Part shown: positions 38,210 to 49,390 of the stretch, piece after piece
How the letters are laid out: every line of letters starts with the position of its first letter
Numbering within the stretch: the first letter of the stretch is position 1
NCBI GenBank assembly: GCA_963978545.1
Contig: OZ021727.1
Location: 46,537,385-46,601,384, forward strand
Reading direction: 5' to 3'
Origin: Linyphia triangularis
Taxonomy: Eukaryota > Arthropoda > Arachnida > Araneae > Linyphiidae
DNA: 64,000 bases
The notes under the pieces: model-generated
Database searches by the model: none
Told to the model about the DNA's origin: nothing
Seen by the model: the letters and a program-made list of their open reading frames with translations, nothing else
Made by a program: the position numbers and the translations under genes

Positions 38210-38946
38210 CCATTAAATCCATGCTTTTAGAAAGGTTGTCCATATTATTATCGCTATATTTACTGTATATATTAACATGTATCTGAAATATTTCGCATAC
38301 AGATGAGAGAAAAAAAATGGACATAGTCTCTGTGCGACTTTGGCGATAAATAAGGTGGGAATGCAATGGCCATTAAATCCATGAGTTTATAAACGCCAAC
38401 CATATTATTTAAGTATATGGTATTCACTGTATATTGAAACTTATATTTGTAAAATTTGCCATATTTATTAGCAAAGTACTGGACATAGTTCTTGTAAAAC
38501 AATGGAGAAAAATAAAACGAAGATATCCATTAAATCTATGATTTTAGCAAAGCCATCCCTGTTGTTTAAATACGAAGTTTTCACCGTACATCGAAGGATA
38601 GTATCTTTGAAATATTTGACACATAGATAACCAAACTAATGAGCTTAGTTCCTGCTCAACAATGATGAAAAATAGAAGGAAAAATAACCATTAAATCCAT
38701 GTTTCCTACAAGGCCGTTTATGTATTTAAGAAAATGGCAATAACCATACAAGTCCTATATATTTGTAACATCTGCCTTATAGATAAGAAAACTAATGGAC
38801 GTAGTTCTTACCAAGATACTGCTGATAAAAGTAATGTGAAAGTACACATTAAATCTGTGTATTTAGCGAGGCCATTTATGTTGTTTAGGCATATTGTATT
38901 TTCCGTTTATCTAAACATATATTTGAAATATTTGCCCTGTGGGTGA
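38210..38946. repeat. Degenerate tandem array, about 159-bp monomer, about 4.7 copies
   Basis: The phrase CATTAAATCnnTG recurs at 38211, 38371, 38528, 38689 and 38847, giving periods of 160, 157, 161 and 158 bp. Each unit then carries, in the same order, a TTTAnnAAGGCCAT-like block, TGTTTAAG, a TTCACTGTATAT-like block, ATATTTGAAATATTTGCC, and AACTAATGGACnTAGTTCTT. Units differ by many substitutions and small indels, so the array is old. Two open frames here (38502-38272 on - and 38734-38946 on +) are chance frames. It lies in intron 1. Confidence 0.85.
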
Positions 38947-41783
38947 AGTATGAGTTTATGTAATAATCATAAACTTTTCCAATTCTTTTCTAGAATTTTA
39001 CATACTTAAAACTCTAAACAAGGGCGAGAAACATTTTTTCTGAGACTAAGTATTTTATGAATAACATCTGTGCCAAATTTAATCCATTGAAGGGTAAGTG
39101 TGAGAATTTGTGATGAGGGAGTGAGTCAGCCATTCGAGACTGTAGCATAGGTATAGAAAAAGCATCTTTTAGAAAATTATCTCTTGAATGTATTATTTAA
39201 ACATTGCATCCAAAAATGCATACAAAATCTTATATAGACCAGATAACATTAACGTATTCCTAGCAATCAGTGGATTTTAAAATCCAATTAAACTAAGAAT
39301 ATTTAATATAGTTGAAAAATAATTATTGGTTTTCGCTATGTTCCAGAAAAGGATTTAAGAAAAAAATTAATTTCTTCGACCATAATCACCGCAAAACTAT
39401 ATTTTAACTTTTTTAATAGTTAACTGTTATCCATTGCTATTTTACACTTACTTCTAAAAATTACATCTTTATATGCACCCATTTATTACACGTATATTTT
39501 TATGTCAAGAAGCTTTCGCTGATTTTGTGACTAAGAATATCAAATACGCGCTTTGAAACAAATATTCAATGAAATATATTTCTTCAACCTTTGCTGAAAA
39601 GGCAATCCGAAATTTATTTTCAGGAACATTTTAGCTGAGTAAGCATTTCGTAAGAAACAAGGTATGTAGTTATAAAGTGAAACGTGATGTTTTCATTATT
39701 TGGAATAAACTTTTGCTGTTACGTTATGGATGCAACAAAAATAAGTGGGATGAAAGGCCTGATTATAATCGCAACATTTGTTTGAACCAACTTTAAACGT
39801 TTAAAAAGTACTTTCAAAGAAAAGATTTTTTTCTCTATTATTTGAGGCAGTAATTTCTAAGAGAAAAGTTTTAAATACACAATTTATAAATAAATATCCT
39901 ATCATTTAAAACTTATGGTTAAAATATGTTCTTTTACGAGAATTAACATAATCAACATATAAACTAAAATGTATATTATATGTTTTAAAATAAATATATT
40001 TAAGTGTAATCGAATTTATAAATAGACATTCATTTAGAGCTATTTTTTAAATGAAATGGTATTGGTTGGATTCCTTTATACACTATTATTTGTTTAAAAA
40101 TCTAAATTAACCTTTCATTACTTATACTTTAGTAACCTATATATTTTGTAATAGAACTTGTTCCAAATAGAAGAGAGAACTATTTTTCCATTATTACTAT
40201 AGTGGATCACTATGTCAATATCATACTTGTGATAATTACACAGTTTTGACAATATAATCAGTCACAAACTATTGACATAGGCAAAAAAAATCAATTTTAA
40301 AAACCAAATAGTAAATTCATTTATGAAAAACAATCTGTAAAATAGAATGCTGGATTTTTATTCTTTTTTAATTCTACTTAAAAAATTACCAAAAAATTAC
40401 AAATTAATTTATTTATTTGAAAAAAGGAAATTTTAGTATTTCATAACTACAGACACATACACAGTTTTGACATTTCATATGAATACAATAATTCATAAAA
40501 ATCTAATTTATATTTAATGCTACATTTCGTATTAAGGATAACTTTATACACTCAATCTTTCTTAGAAGAAATTAATATTTTCTAAAGAATGACCATGATT
40601 CCCCAAAGTCATTTTTAGGGAAATAACGTGTCCCATTTTTATAAACTTTTCGAGTAAGCATGCATTTGTCATATTTTTTATGGGCTTAATCAGGGCTTAC
40701 ATTTATAAGATTTATTTGTTTTTGGTGCGACTTAACTTTAGTTCAGTTAAATATCAGATTACTTCTAGAAAATCCAATCCAATCCTCAATGGCTTAAATC
40801 CAGAAATGGCACTAAATTGTCATTGAGGGGTGTTTTTTTTTTTTTTTTTTTTTCTTTTCTTTTTTTTTCCCCTTTAGATTTTATTCTTCCACTTGAAAAT
40901 TCCAAAAATGTTAGGCCATTAAATCCAAAACTTCATCAGATTATCACTGATTCTTCACCTTGTTGCCTGCACAAAAAACTCCTCGGTAAATTTTTTTAAT
41001 TATGCCAAATAGCAGGCATATTTATTGGGCCCATCTAAGTTCCATTTTCCTCAACATTGAAAATAACTGTTTGCCACTTTTCACACTAAGACATAAGGTC
41101 TTTAGCCCATTTTCTTCGTGTTTTTTATTTCAAAAATGGCATTTGCGCCATTTTTTATAGAAAATATTTCCATGAAATTTTCATAACAATATTTCCAACA
41201 ATCGAGGCAATTTAATTCAAACAAATATTTTTGATTGGAGACATTTTTAATCTCTCTCTCTCTTTTTGAAACCATTTTTAGCTGACTTTTTCTTCTCGAT
41301 TTTAAGTTTTGTTAGCCTTTTGCCATTTATTCAAGTTTTGGATCATAAAACTCTATATATTCTTAACTTTTCAATCTCTATAATTTTTTAAGATGATTTT
41401 CCATCTGCTATTAATCTTAAAATATTTAGTATTTCATCTTTGGAAATTTATTTAGCTCTTTCAATTGCGACTACGAATCTAAAAAGTACTAACAAGAATT
41501 CTCAAATTAAAACCAAACAAAAAATATTGTAAAGACAGATGCTGTTAAATCAAAATCTTGTCACAGATATTACATAAAAATAGCTAGTAAAATTTGCATA
41601 CGACAGTAAAAAATCATATTTTAACAGAATGTGCATAAAAATGACTGTAGTTATGAAACACTAAAATTTCAATTATTTTCAATTCAAATATTATAATTTT
41701 ATGATAAATTTTGCAATAGACCATGTATAAATATAAAATACTATCATTCAGATAATCTTTCATTATTGAATTTACTATTTTGC

Positions 41784-41845
41784 TCCATTTTCTTGCCTGT
41801 GTATGTAATTTGAGTCCATTTTCTTGCCTGTGTATGTAATTTGAG
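41784..41845. repeat. Exact 31-bp tandem duplication
   Basis: TCCATTTTCTTGCCTGTGTA plus 11 nt is repeated twice back to back with no difference, so it is a recent duplication. Confidence 0.95.
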
Positions 41846-42694
41846 ACTGACTGTATTATGTTACTATCGTAGTATGAGTAAATGCCTGTTTCCAAAAGTA
41901 CTAAAAAATTAAAGATATAACTATTACATGGATTTTATTATTATTAACCATAAAATTGTACAATTCAAAACGTTCACATCATAATCTACTTACTATACCA
42001 AGAGATAAAAAATACTTACTAATAGTACTTTATCCAAAAAAATTAAATAAATAAAGCATATTTATTACATTAATTATTAAAAACTTTTTTAACAATTTCT
42101 GCAAAGTAACCAAATTCATAATATTAATAAGAACCTCATTTTTGTAACTTTTCTCCCGAGTTCCTGATGTGTAATGAAAAAATTTCGATTATTTTTAAAA
42201 AACTGTGATCGAGTTATTTATAAATTTAAATGCTTAGTTACAAATGAAAAAAAAAATTAATAAATTTTTTGTTATACTCATTTATACCCTCTTGATTTTT
42301 AAAAAGTTTTAATATGCTAATGTTCTGCATTTGTTAAACAATTTTTTGTTCAATATATATTCACTAGAAAATAATATCAAACAATAATAATATTAAACGT
42401 ACTATATTTATTTAATTTTCTTTGGCATTTGTACTCGAAACAAGTAGAACATAAATACTGTTTTAAAAAGAGAAATATATAATATTGTAAAATAATGCAA
42501 CTTCTACTCTAACCATAACCTCATATCATTTCATACTACTTCATTTGTATTAAAAGTTTAATAGCTTAATTACCATTTTTTATTGTATATGAAAGATGAA
42601 TTTATGATCAAGCAATTTCAAATTACTTGTCTCTTAAAACATTTCATGAACAAGAAGAAAATATACCTTGCCACCTTTCAGCACCAAAGCTTAC

Positions 42695-42719
42695 CAAAAT
42701 AACAAAGAAATAGCTCCAT
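42695..42719 (-). CDS. Exon 1 (start codon, first 8 residues) of the secreted Cys-rich protein gene
   Basis: The segment reads ATG plus seven codons (MELFLCYF) and a single G, followed by a good donor, GTAAGC. The G joins CT of exon 2 to make Ala, giving MELFLCYFASFVFC then APKC. This is a plausible short signal peptide with a hydrophobic core and cleavage near residue 14 or 15. The start context is strong: A at -3 and G at +4. The call depends on three things agreeing: phase, hydrophobicity and start context. No direct evidence links it to exon 2, which is 13.8 kb away. One rival at 39.4 kb fits the phase but is not signal-like. A better-looking signal sequence at 53.5 kb has the wrong phase. 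Confidence 0.5.
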
Positions 42720-42850
42720 AATTTTTATTTTTTGGGTGCAGACCTCCTTAAGTGTATTTAGGACTTATACCCTTTTCTCTTTAAATCTTGTTCGTGTTTC
42801 TATTGGACGATAAAAGAGTTATCAAGATAAATCGTAGGCGTTGTTTCTAA
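42720..42850 (-). promoter_or_regulatory. Candidate promoter and short 5' UTR of the secreted-protein gene
   Basis: Reading the minus strand toward the start codon at 42719, a CCAAT motif lies at 42806-42802 and a TATAAG motif at 42769-42764, about 40 bp apart. A start site 25-30 bp past TATA would leave a 5' UTR of roughly 15-20 nt. A second TATAAATA on the + strand at 42875-42882 could mark divergent initiation. The motifs are short and common in AT-rich DNA, so this is suggestive only. Confidence 0.3.
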
Positions 42851-44034
42851 GTAGGATGTATCTTTTTCAGGAGCTATAAATACCGAGTTGCTTCATTTAT
42901 TTGCTTCCATTAAGTTACTCCGGATACATGATTTGCTACTCCTCACTTTCATTTTCTCGAGGAAGCCAAAGTTTCCGAAGGGAATGAAGTTCGGAATTGA
43001 GTTGCGTTTGTAGGACTTCGTGCTAAAGTTTACATGGAAACGGGTAATTCAACCTTGCTTTGGTAGAAATGGCTTGTTGGTATGGATGCTATGAACTGTT
43101 GAAGCAACAACACTAATTTTACTGTTGCTTTAAAAAAAATTGCAGTAAATTAATTAGCATTTATCGCATAGTTATTTCGTATAAACATCTGCTTGAAACG
43201 CACAAAAAACATAATACTTGAAAGCCATTAAAATTGCTTAAATGTTTTTGGCAGCACAATTTTTAAATGACTAGATCCATGCGCTTTGTAGGTTTCGGTA
43301 TGCCAAAAACAAATACTTAAATACTTATGAAAGGTGTAAAAATAAAATGATCAAAATTCCAAATATGAATTACAGTCATTTGAGAGAAAGAGGAATATTT
43401 AGATGAGATATCATATTTTTTTATTTATTTTTTTTTTTTTTTTAATTTTAAAGCAAATAAATTTTAAAAATATTATTGAAAATAAAGCACGTATTCAAAA
43501 TAACAAAATAAAATTTACAAAATTGCGAAAGGTTGCAATATTAAATTGGTTTTAGTCGACTTTTTCATTAATAGAACAAAACAGGGAATAACGTTTGATA
43601 CTTTACATTTTGATTTTCACTTAGAAAAGTGTACAGAAATTTCTAACGAAGGACTTTCTCGAAAATTCTATTTTCTCGTATTTAGCCGAGGAAGTTTCTT
43701 TTTAACGTCAACCTTAATGGCAACCACCGTTATCCGTCTCGGATTAAGAATTTTATTAAGAGGCAATATTCTGGCTGATGCACGGGACATTTTGCGTTCT
43801 TTTTATTTTCCTTAAAACAAATTAGAATAACAAATTAATGGTGAATTTAATAGTTATGTTTTCATTTCCTATAATTTTAGTTGTTCGCAAAGTTATATGA
43901 AAAAATAATTGTTTTAACTAGGTCAAATATGCATTTATAGGCATTTGAAGCACGGAACATGGAGAAACAAAAGAAAATTACGTTCAAGACAAAAGTTTAA
44001 ATTTTCTCTGAATTTATAAGCACTAAAATTATGA

Positions 44035-44090
44035 TTATAGCCCTCGTGTTGCTGACGGCACCAGATAATCTGAATACAACCAACCAACCA
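44035..44090 (+). mobile_element. 56-bp truncated retroposon with 13-bp target duplication
   Basis: ACTAAAATTATGA occurs at 44022-44034 and again at 44091-44103, flanking a 56-bp insert. The insert reads TTATAGCCCTCGTG, GCTGACGGCACCAGAT, and ends with a CAACCAACCAACCA tail. The exact duplication and simple-repeat tail identify the 3' end of a SINE or LINE inserted by target-primed reverse transcription and truncated at the 5' end. The AACC tail matches the SINE at 8552-8718, so the two may use the same LINE machinery. Confidence 0.85.
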
Positions 44091-44819
44091 ACTAAAATTA
44101 TGAAATTCATAGGGACATTTGGGTAAATGTTAGTAATACTATATCTATCAAAATTTTTGCAAAAAGGTTATTTTTGTGAATTTAATAAACAAAAACGTGA
44201 ACTAACGCAAGGGATATTCTGAAACCAACCCACGGAAAATATTATTTTGCAAGTGGGAAACAATGATGTTTTACAGTTACAGTTTTTGTATATTTTGTTA
44301 GACAAATTATGCTTACTTTATGCTACTTGCTACTCAAAGTGGGTATAATTTTGGAACATTTTGTTAGATAGGTTTATAATTGTTATTCACCTATTATAAA
44401 CCCTTTGTGGTGCTTAGTTAATTATGTTTTAAGAAAAAAATAAAAATAACTAATGTTTTTTTTTGGTAATACAAATTTACCGAGGCACTTTAAAATTGCC
44501 TTATATATTCCTTTTTTATATTTTTAGTGAATAGAGTAGTACTTGGTATTTGTACAAACAACCTCATTTCTCGACAACTTAAAAATGCTTTTAAAATTTA
44601 AGATATCTTTTTTTAAAAGAATCTATTAAGTTATGAAAAACAGTTTGAAACGAAATAATATTTTTAGAAAATAATATTAAATTAGAATGGGTTATGTCAC
44701 AATGTTATGTGCTCAAACGCAAACACAAAAGCCTAAGACAAAGGTGTTCTGCATAAAGACATTTCACGCGGTAATACTATTTGGAAAAAGGCAGTTACAG
44801 TTAGTGGCAGTAGGGATTA

Positions 44820-44851
44820 ACATATAATAAAGCCAATGCTTTATTATATGT
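44820..44851. repeat. Perfect 14-bp stem hairpin, 4-nt loop
   Basis: ACATATAATAAAGC pairs with GCTTTATTATATGT around CAAT. It is followed shortly by a G6 run and an A6 run. It could be a cruciform or a remnant of a small foldback. Confidence 0.8.
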
Positions 44852-45318
44852 ATTGGGGGGAAAAAACACTCTTTCTTCAGAATACTCTAGGAACAACAAA
44901 CAAAATACAAGATTATAGATTTGGTGAATGGGTGCTTGTGCCATTTAAAAAAAGAAAATAACCTGGCCTAATAGTTTTAAGTTTCAAGGAACACTTTGAA
45001 ATTTCTTTATTGGTAAAAGCAGGAAAGAAGACTTGGAAATGGCTAGTTAAAGAACATAAACTTATCTATTCCACTACGGAAATTATTAAAAAATTAAAAT
45101 TCTCGTGGAGAGCTCGCATTTGAAAATTTGGAGTGATGACTGAGACATATGCATAAGCATTTAATCTATGTGTAAGACTTGTTTACTTTCCATTTTTAAG
45201 GAGTAAGATATTAATTTAGAACTATTTTAAAGTAAATATGAAATTTTTATTTAAAATAATTGTACTTAAAATAATTTGTACACTTAAAAATATGGCTTTG
45301 ACACAATGGTTAAATTAG

Positions 45319-45497
45319 AGACGCACGGGACATAGGTGTTTTCTAAAATAACAATTTTAAATCGTTTTGTATGTTTCTTAAGAAGTTGCACACCAGTTTA
45401 TGATTAAATTTTAAAATAAAAAAGAGAAGTTTTATAAAAATTGAAATTCAAAATATATTTTTAAAAAATGAATGTTTTTCACAGACGCACGGGACAT
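45319..45497 (+). repeat. Two copies of AGACGCACGGGACAT, 164 bp apart
   Basis: The exact 15-mer is at 45319-45333 and 45483-45497. A near copy, GATGCACGGGACAT, is at about 43777-43790. The flanks are not similar. Confidence 0.7.
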
Positions 45498-47143
45498 GTG
45501 TAAGGACATGTCTGTTTTACATAATTTAGAGTCATTAAAATTATTGAACTTTCAATGTCAAAAAGTTAAATTAAATTGTGTCCTAAGATTTTTTTATTGC
45601 ATTTTTATGATACTTTGGACATCTAACTTTAATAACAATTCATTAAATTTACATTTTTTCGAGATTTTTTTGTTTTTTAGGTGTAGTGGTTTCAGTTTTC
45701 AGAGAATTGCCCTAAGAATATTTTATTCTTCACATGAATATGTCCTTACCATTTATTTTTTTTATCATCTCAACCTGTCCTACAATTGAGAATTTGCTAT
45801 TTTGTATTACACATTCTATAAGTACAAAATCACTTACACTTTTTGCACAACCATCATTTACTAAGTTCATATTTTCATTAAATTCTGAGGTCAAAGAAAT
45901 CAAAAGGTTTTTTTAGATCTGGCTCATTCCCATTTATCTTTTCTCGACGAGAAGAATCAGAACTCAACAAATAAAACTATTTGTACAATTTTGATGTCAT
46001 CTTTTTTCCCACCATCTCAGATATCATCTTTTTCACTCTTATTAATTTTATCTTTCTTCCTACATTTTATAGGTTTCCTTTTCAACTCGTAATACGCATT
46101 AATATATAGGCTTTCCTATTGATATTTAAATAAAGGCTAAGTAGTTAATTTTGAAATGTACCTTTAAATAAATAAACCTTCAGTAATCTACACACGGTGT
46201 TGGTACTGAAATAAAGATATATCTGATAGGTTATTAGGTATCCCTGGAAAGGTATGAGATATATTAAATCTGTCATCTATATTTGGTAAAAGTATTAAAT
46301 AACGATTCATGATAAACCACTGACCTTCTTGTTTAATTATAACTACCACAAATAACGTCGAAGTATATTTTTTCCGAAAATTTAAATTTTAGCAGTTTTT
46401 AAAATCTATATCCCCATAAGTTTATTAAAACCTGCCTCACTTTATCCTATAAAATTTTAAAAAATTAGAAAAAAGAATTACACATTGCTGTATGCAGAAT
46501 TGTTTTATTAATAAAAGGCATATTAAATCTATTTTTTTTTTTTTTTTTTAATAAAATTAAATTTTTCATTAAAAATTTTTTTAATAAAATTTTTTTTAAT
46601 AAAATCATGTTAGGAAAATTCATCAATATATTCAGTTATTAATTTGGAGGGCCTAAAAAAACGAACTCTTTACATAGAAAACAACTTGTGAGGGAAATAA
46701 TGGGCGACCTATTACCAGCTTTTGGCCTGTTATAAAACTAGATTACTTTCCCGTTAGTCATTAAAATAAGACTTTCAGTAGAGAGTAATTAAAACTTTCC
46801 AAATGATACCTATTTAATATATACCCAACTTCCTTTACACATTATTGAAATTTTATTTGAACATTAAAAACTAACAGTATGAAATCCGTCGAAGAAATAT
46901 CGTATAAACGCAAAACTTTATCTGGGAATCTTATAGACTTTAAATCTGGATTATTTCAATAAATACTTTTTGTGGCTTTAAACTTTTTTCTTTTGGTATA
47001 TAGTATATCATCATTTCCAAAATAATGGTTCGAAACACAAATAATGATCACAATATCGGATTAAACAAAATGTCTGTACGTTGATCATAATAAATATGTG
47101 ATCTGTTACGGATGGATAACTAATCAAATTCAAATTGTATGTA

Positions 47144-47792
47144 TTTTTACTTTCAATTACTCATATGTTAACATAGGGTAATGAAAGTATTGTTTTCGTT
47201 CAAAAAATATTTTTCCATTTTTATTTTCTCCACGTTTTGGAACATCCTGGTTTCAAAAAAGTGATCTAGAAAAAAATGCCTATGTGTGTCTGCGTATACG
47301 TGGTCAGCAGAACTCCTGAAGTAATTAACCTACGATGTTCAAATTTTGTGTATGGGTAAGTTGTGGCCATTGGAATAACTATTAAAGTTTTTTTCGAAAT
47401 TGCGCATGCGCATGAGATTAAAATCATGAAAAAATCATGTTTTTCAGTAATTGCTAAAAAACGGTTCTAACGATTTTAATTAAAATCCCTGTGCTAATGC
47501 CTCTTTGTGTGTTATAAACATCACCACCTCTGAAACTCCCGTAGAAATGCAATAAAAATTTAAAAAGTTAAAAAAACGAATGACTTTAACACAGAGTTCT
47601 CTACCCTTGAACATTGCCCACCAACGATTGAGTTTCTTCTGTTTCACGCTCAAGAAAGGATAATATAATGTTTATCAAATAACATTGAACCAATTTCTCC
47701 GTTACTGTAAATAACACCATTCCATATCAAATTTGAATGCAATAACCATTATTATAGTGTAACTAAAAGGTGAACTAGTTCCACGTCCCTAG
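47144..47792 (+). mobile_element. Family A repeat, copy 2
   Basis: Same left foldback (CTTTCAATTACTCATATG / GGGTAATGAAAG) and same order of blocks as copy 1, ending CGTCCCTAG then T. About 95 bp shorter than copy 1, lacking a long T run. Confidence 0.65.
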
Positions 47793-48823
47793 TTATCACT
47801 GGATAGATGTTATATATCAATCGCACTTGTTCGTCAAACGTGTCTTTGCAAAAAATATAATTAATTTACCACAAAGACCAAAATGAATTTTGAATCGACA
47901 CAGCTTTTAATATTAGACTTTAAATAACCAAATCAATCTACCAGTTTTACATGCTGAAAATCATTAACCAAAACATCCACTAATAAACCTTCAAGGCTGA
48001 TCTTTATCTTGAAATCATTATATTCTTTATAACAATAGATTTCTGTTTAAAGTAAAGTTGCTATTATATTGTTCTGTGTTACATAACTCTCACTACTCTG
48101 TGGATGATACATAAACGTTGAAAGAATATGTCTTTTCTTAACTTTAAAGTTATTACTAATTTAATCACTCATATACCGGTTAATTTTCCTTTAAATATTT
48201 TCATTTAAATTGTAATAAAAATCTGGTGTATTAATGTCATTTTTATAAGAAAAAAGATATTTGTTTTATATTAAATAAAGTAAGGAGATCCACTGTCATA
48301 GTGCATCAAAAATATGTAACATATAACTTAATTTAGTCGACGTGTAAAGAATTTATTTGAAGTGATAATAATTTTTTTTAATCTATTTTGTATACTTTTT
48401 AAAATACGCTTTTGTAAAAATGAAAACTAAGAATATAAGAGATGTTTTCATTCGAATGCTTTTGCAATGCATTTGTTGAGCTCATAGCTTGAAAAGTAAG
48501 AAAATCAGGGGAGATAAGTTACTATTCCATTTTCACAACTTCCTATAATCTTTTAAATGGTATAAATATTTCAAACGTCTCTCAAACTCTTTTTAACGCA
48601 ACAAAATACACTTTTTTACTGAAAAGAAGAAAGCCCTTAAAAATGTGTTAAAAGCAGAGATGTCTGATTTCAAATGTTTTCCTTTAGTTCAATTCGTATC
48701 CTTCCTTACTGCATTTTGTACACAATTCCAAGAACGACTTTCTATTTCGAAAGAGAGAGTGCTTTACTTGTGATTTAAAACATAGAAAACCATATGATTC
48801 GGAGAAATTCTGATCTTTCTTAC

Positions 48824-48887
48824 CAAACTGTGTGCGTCAATTTCTATTTCAGGAATGTTTTGTTGCAATAGATTAGGTAATGTAAAA
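48824..48887 (-). other. Possible 64-nt coding exon, weakly supported
   Basis: On the minus strand a strong acceptor (ATTTTTTTCAG) is followed by a single open frame encoding FTLPNLLQQNIPEIEIDAHSL, then the donor GTAAGA. The other two frames have stops. It is too short to exclude chance. It lies upstream of the secreted-protein gene's start, so it would belong to a different gene. Confidence 0.2.
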
Positions 48888-49241
48888 CTGAAAAAAATAT
48901 CCTTAACTCGCTTTCTTCTATCTTCGTTTTGAGCATAAAAAAGAAAAAAGGCCTTAGTTTAGTTAATTTAAAATGTCATCAGCAAAAAAGTAAAGTAATT
49001 AAGGCATCTGCTTTGTTAAAAAAAAAATCCAATTGTATACGTTCATTTAAACTATTATTTTTTTACACGTTGGGATACTTTATTTATTATTATATGTATA
49101 TCTATATAATATCTATATTATTTCATATAGATAGCGCTTAAGGCCTTCAACAAAATTTTCAGTAAGTGAATATTTTAAAATATTTAATAATATGGTTACA
49201 GTTAGTGATAGAAGAGAGGTCCCCTCCCTTCTATCCCTTAA

Positions 49242-49390
49242 TACATTACTATTATCATTTTTCTATTCCTTCTCCTCCCTTTTCCTCCCTTTCCATAGGA
49301 TAGAAGGGAGAGCCCCCCCCCCCCCCTTCTATCCTATGGAAAGGGAGGAAAAGGGAGGAGAAGGAATAGAAAAAAGATCATAGTAATTTA
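49242..49390. repeat. Long hairpin with poly-C loop
   Basis: Two arms of about 65 nt, nearly perfect complements (about 47 bp without mismatch), flank a C14 run at 49313-49326. Arm motifs are CTATTCCTTCTCCTCCC and its complement, with CCATAGGATAGAAGGG at the loop end. A partial third piece of the pattern (CCCTCCCTTCTATCCC) lies at 49210-49227. The 63-codon + frame over it is an artefact of the repeat. Confidence 0.9.

Larger units (their letters stand above)
28896..42694 (-). other. Intron 1 of the secreted-protein gene (if exon 1 is right)
   Basis: 13.8 kb. Holds the TA microsatellite, family C copy 2, the tRNA-Arg-like head and the 159-bp array. A patch at 29975-30130 has a tRNA-like minus strand (TTAGAGTGCTGGTTCATCACG) that may be another SINE remnant. 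GA repeat at 32471-32485. The rest is plain AT-rich DNA. Confidence 0.5.
17255..42719 (-). other. Split gene for a secreted cysteine-rich protein (4 exons seen, 3' end missing)
   Basis: Four exons on the minus strand join in one frame: 42695-42719, 28763-28895, 25027-25172 and 17255-17390. Phases match at each junction (1, 2, then 1 base carried over) and every intron is GT-AG. Introns are 13.8, 3.6 and 7.6 kb. The product so far is about 147 residues: a short signal peptide (1 to about 14), then cysteines at 18, 26, 52, 61, 69, 93, 109, 120 and 146. N-glycosylation sequons lie at 64-66 (NFT) and 112-114 (NLS). Even cysteine spacing with alternating helices suggests a disulfide-rich, all-helical extracellular protein. 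It resembles uncharacterised secreted proteins of arthropods; I recognise no enzyme motif and assign no function. The frame stays open at the last donor, so one or more 3' exons are missing, probably beyond position 1. The introns hold solo LTRs, families A, B and C, a SINE head and a 159-bp tandem array. Confidence 0.8.
42851..49190. other. Intergenic or intronic, no gene called
   Basis: Contains only the repeats listed separately. The 89-codon (43546-43815) and 105-codon (45472-45789) + frames lack recognisable features and are F/L/K/N-rich. Confidence 0.5.

Noticed and set aside
39424..39480. Minus-strand ATG...A|GTAAGT in the correct phase for exon 2
   Set aside because: The encoded MGAYKDVIFR is not hydrophobic enough to start a secreted protein; the 42.7-kb candidate fits better.
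45472..45789. 105-codon + frame, the second-longest in the window
   Set aside because: Composition is dominated by F, L, N, S and K as expected for AT-rich chance frames; no domain, splice or start support.
49192..49383. 63-codon + frame over the 49-kb hairpin
   Set aside because: The translation is simply the inverted repeat and C run read through.
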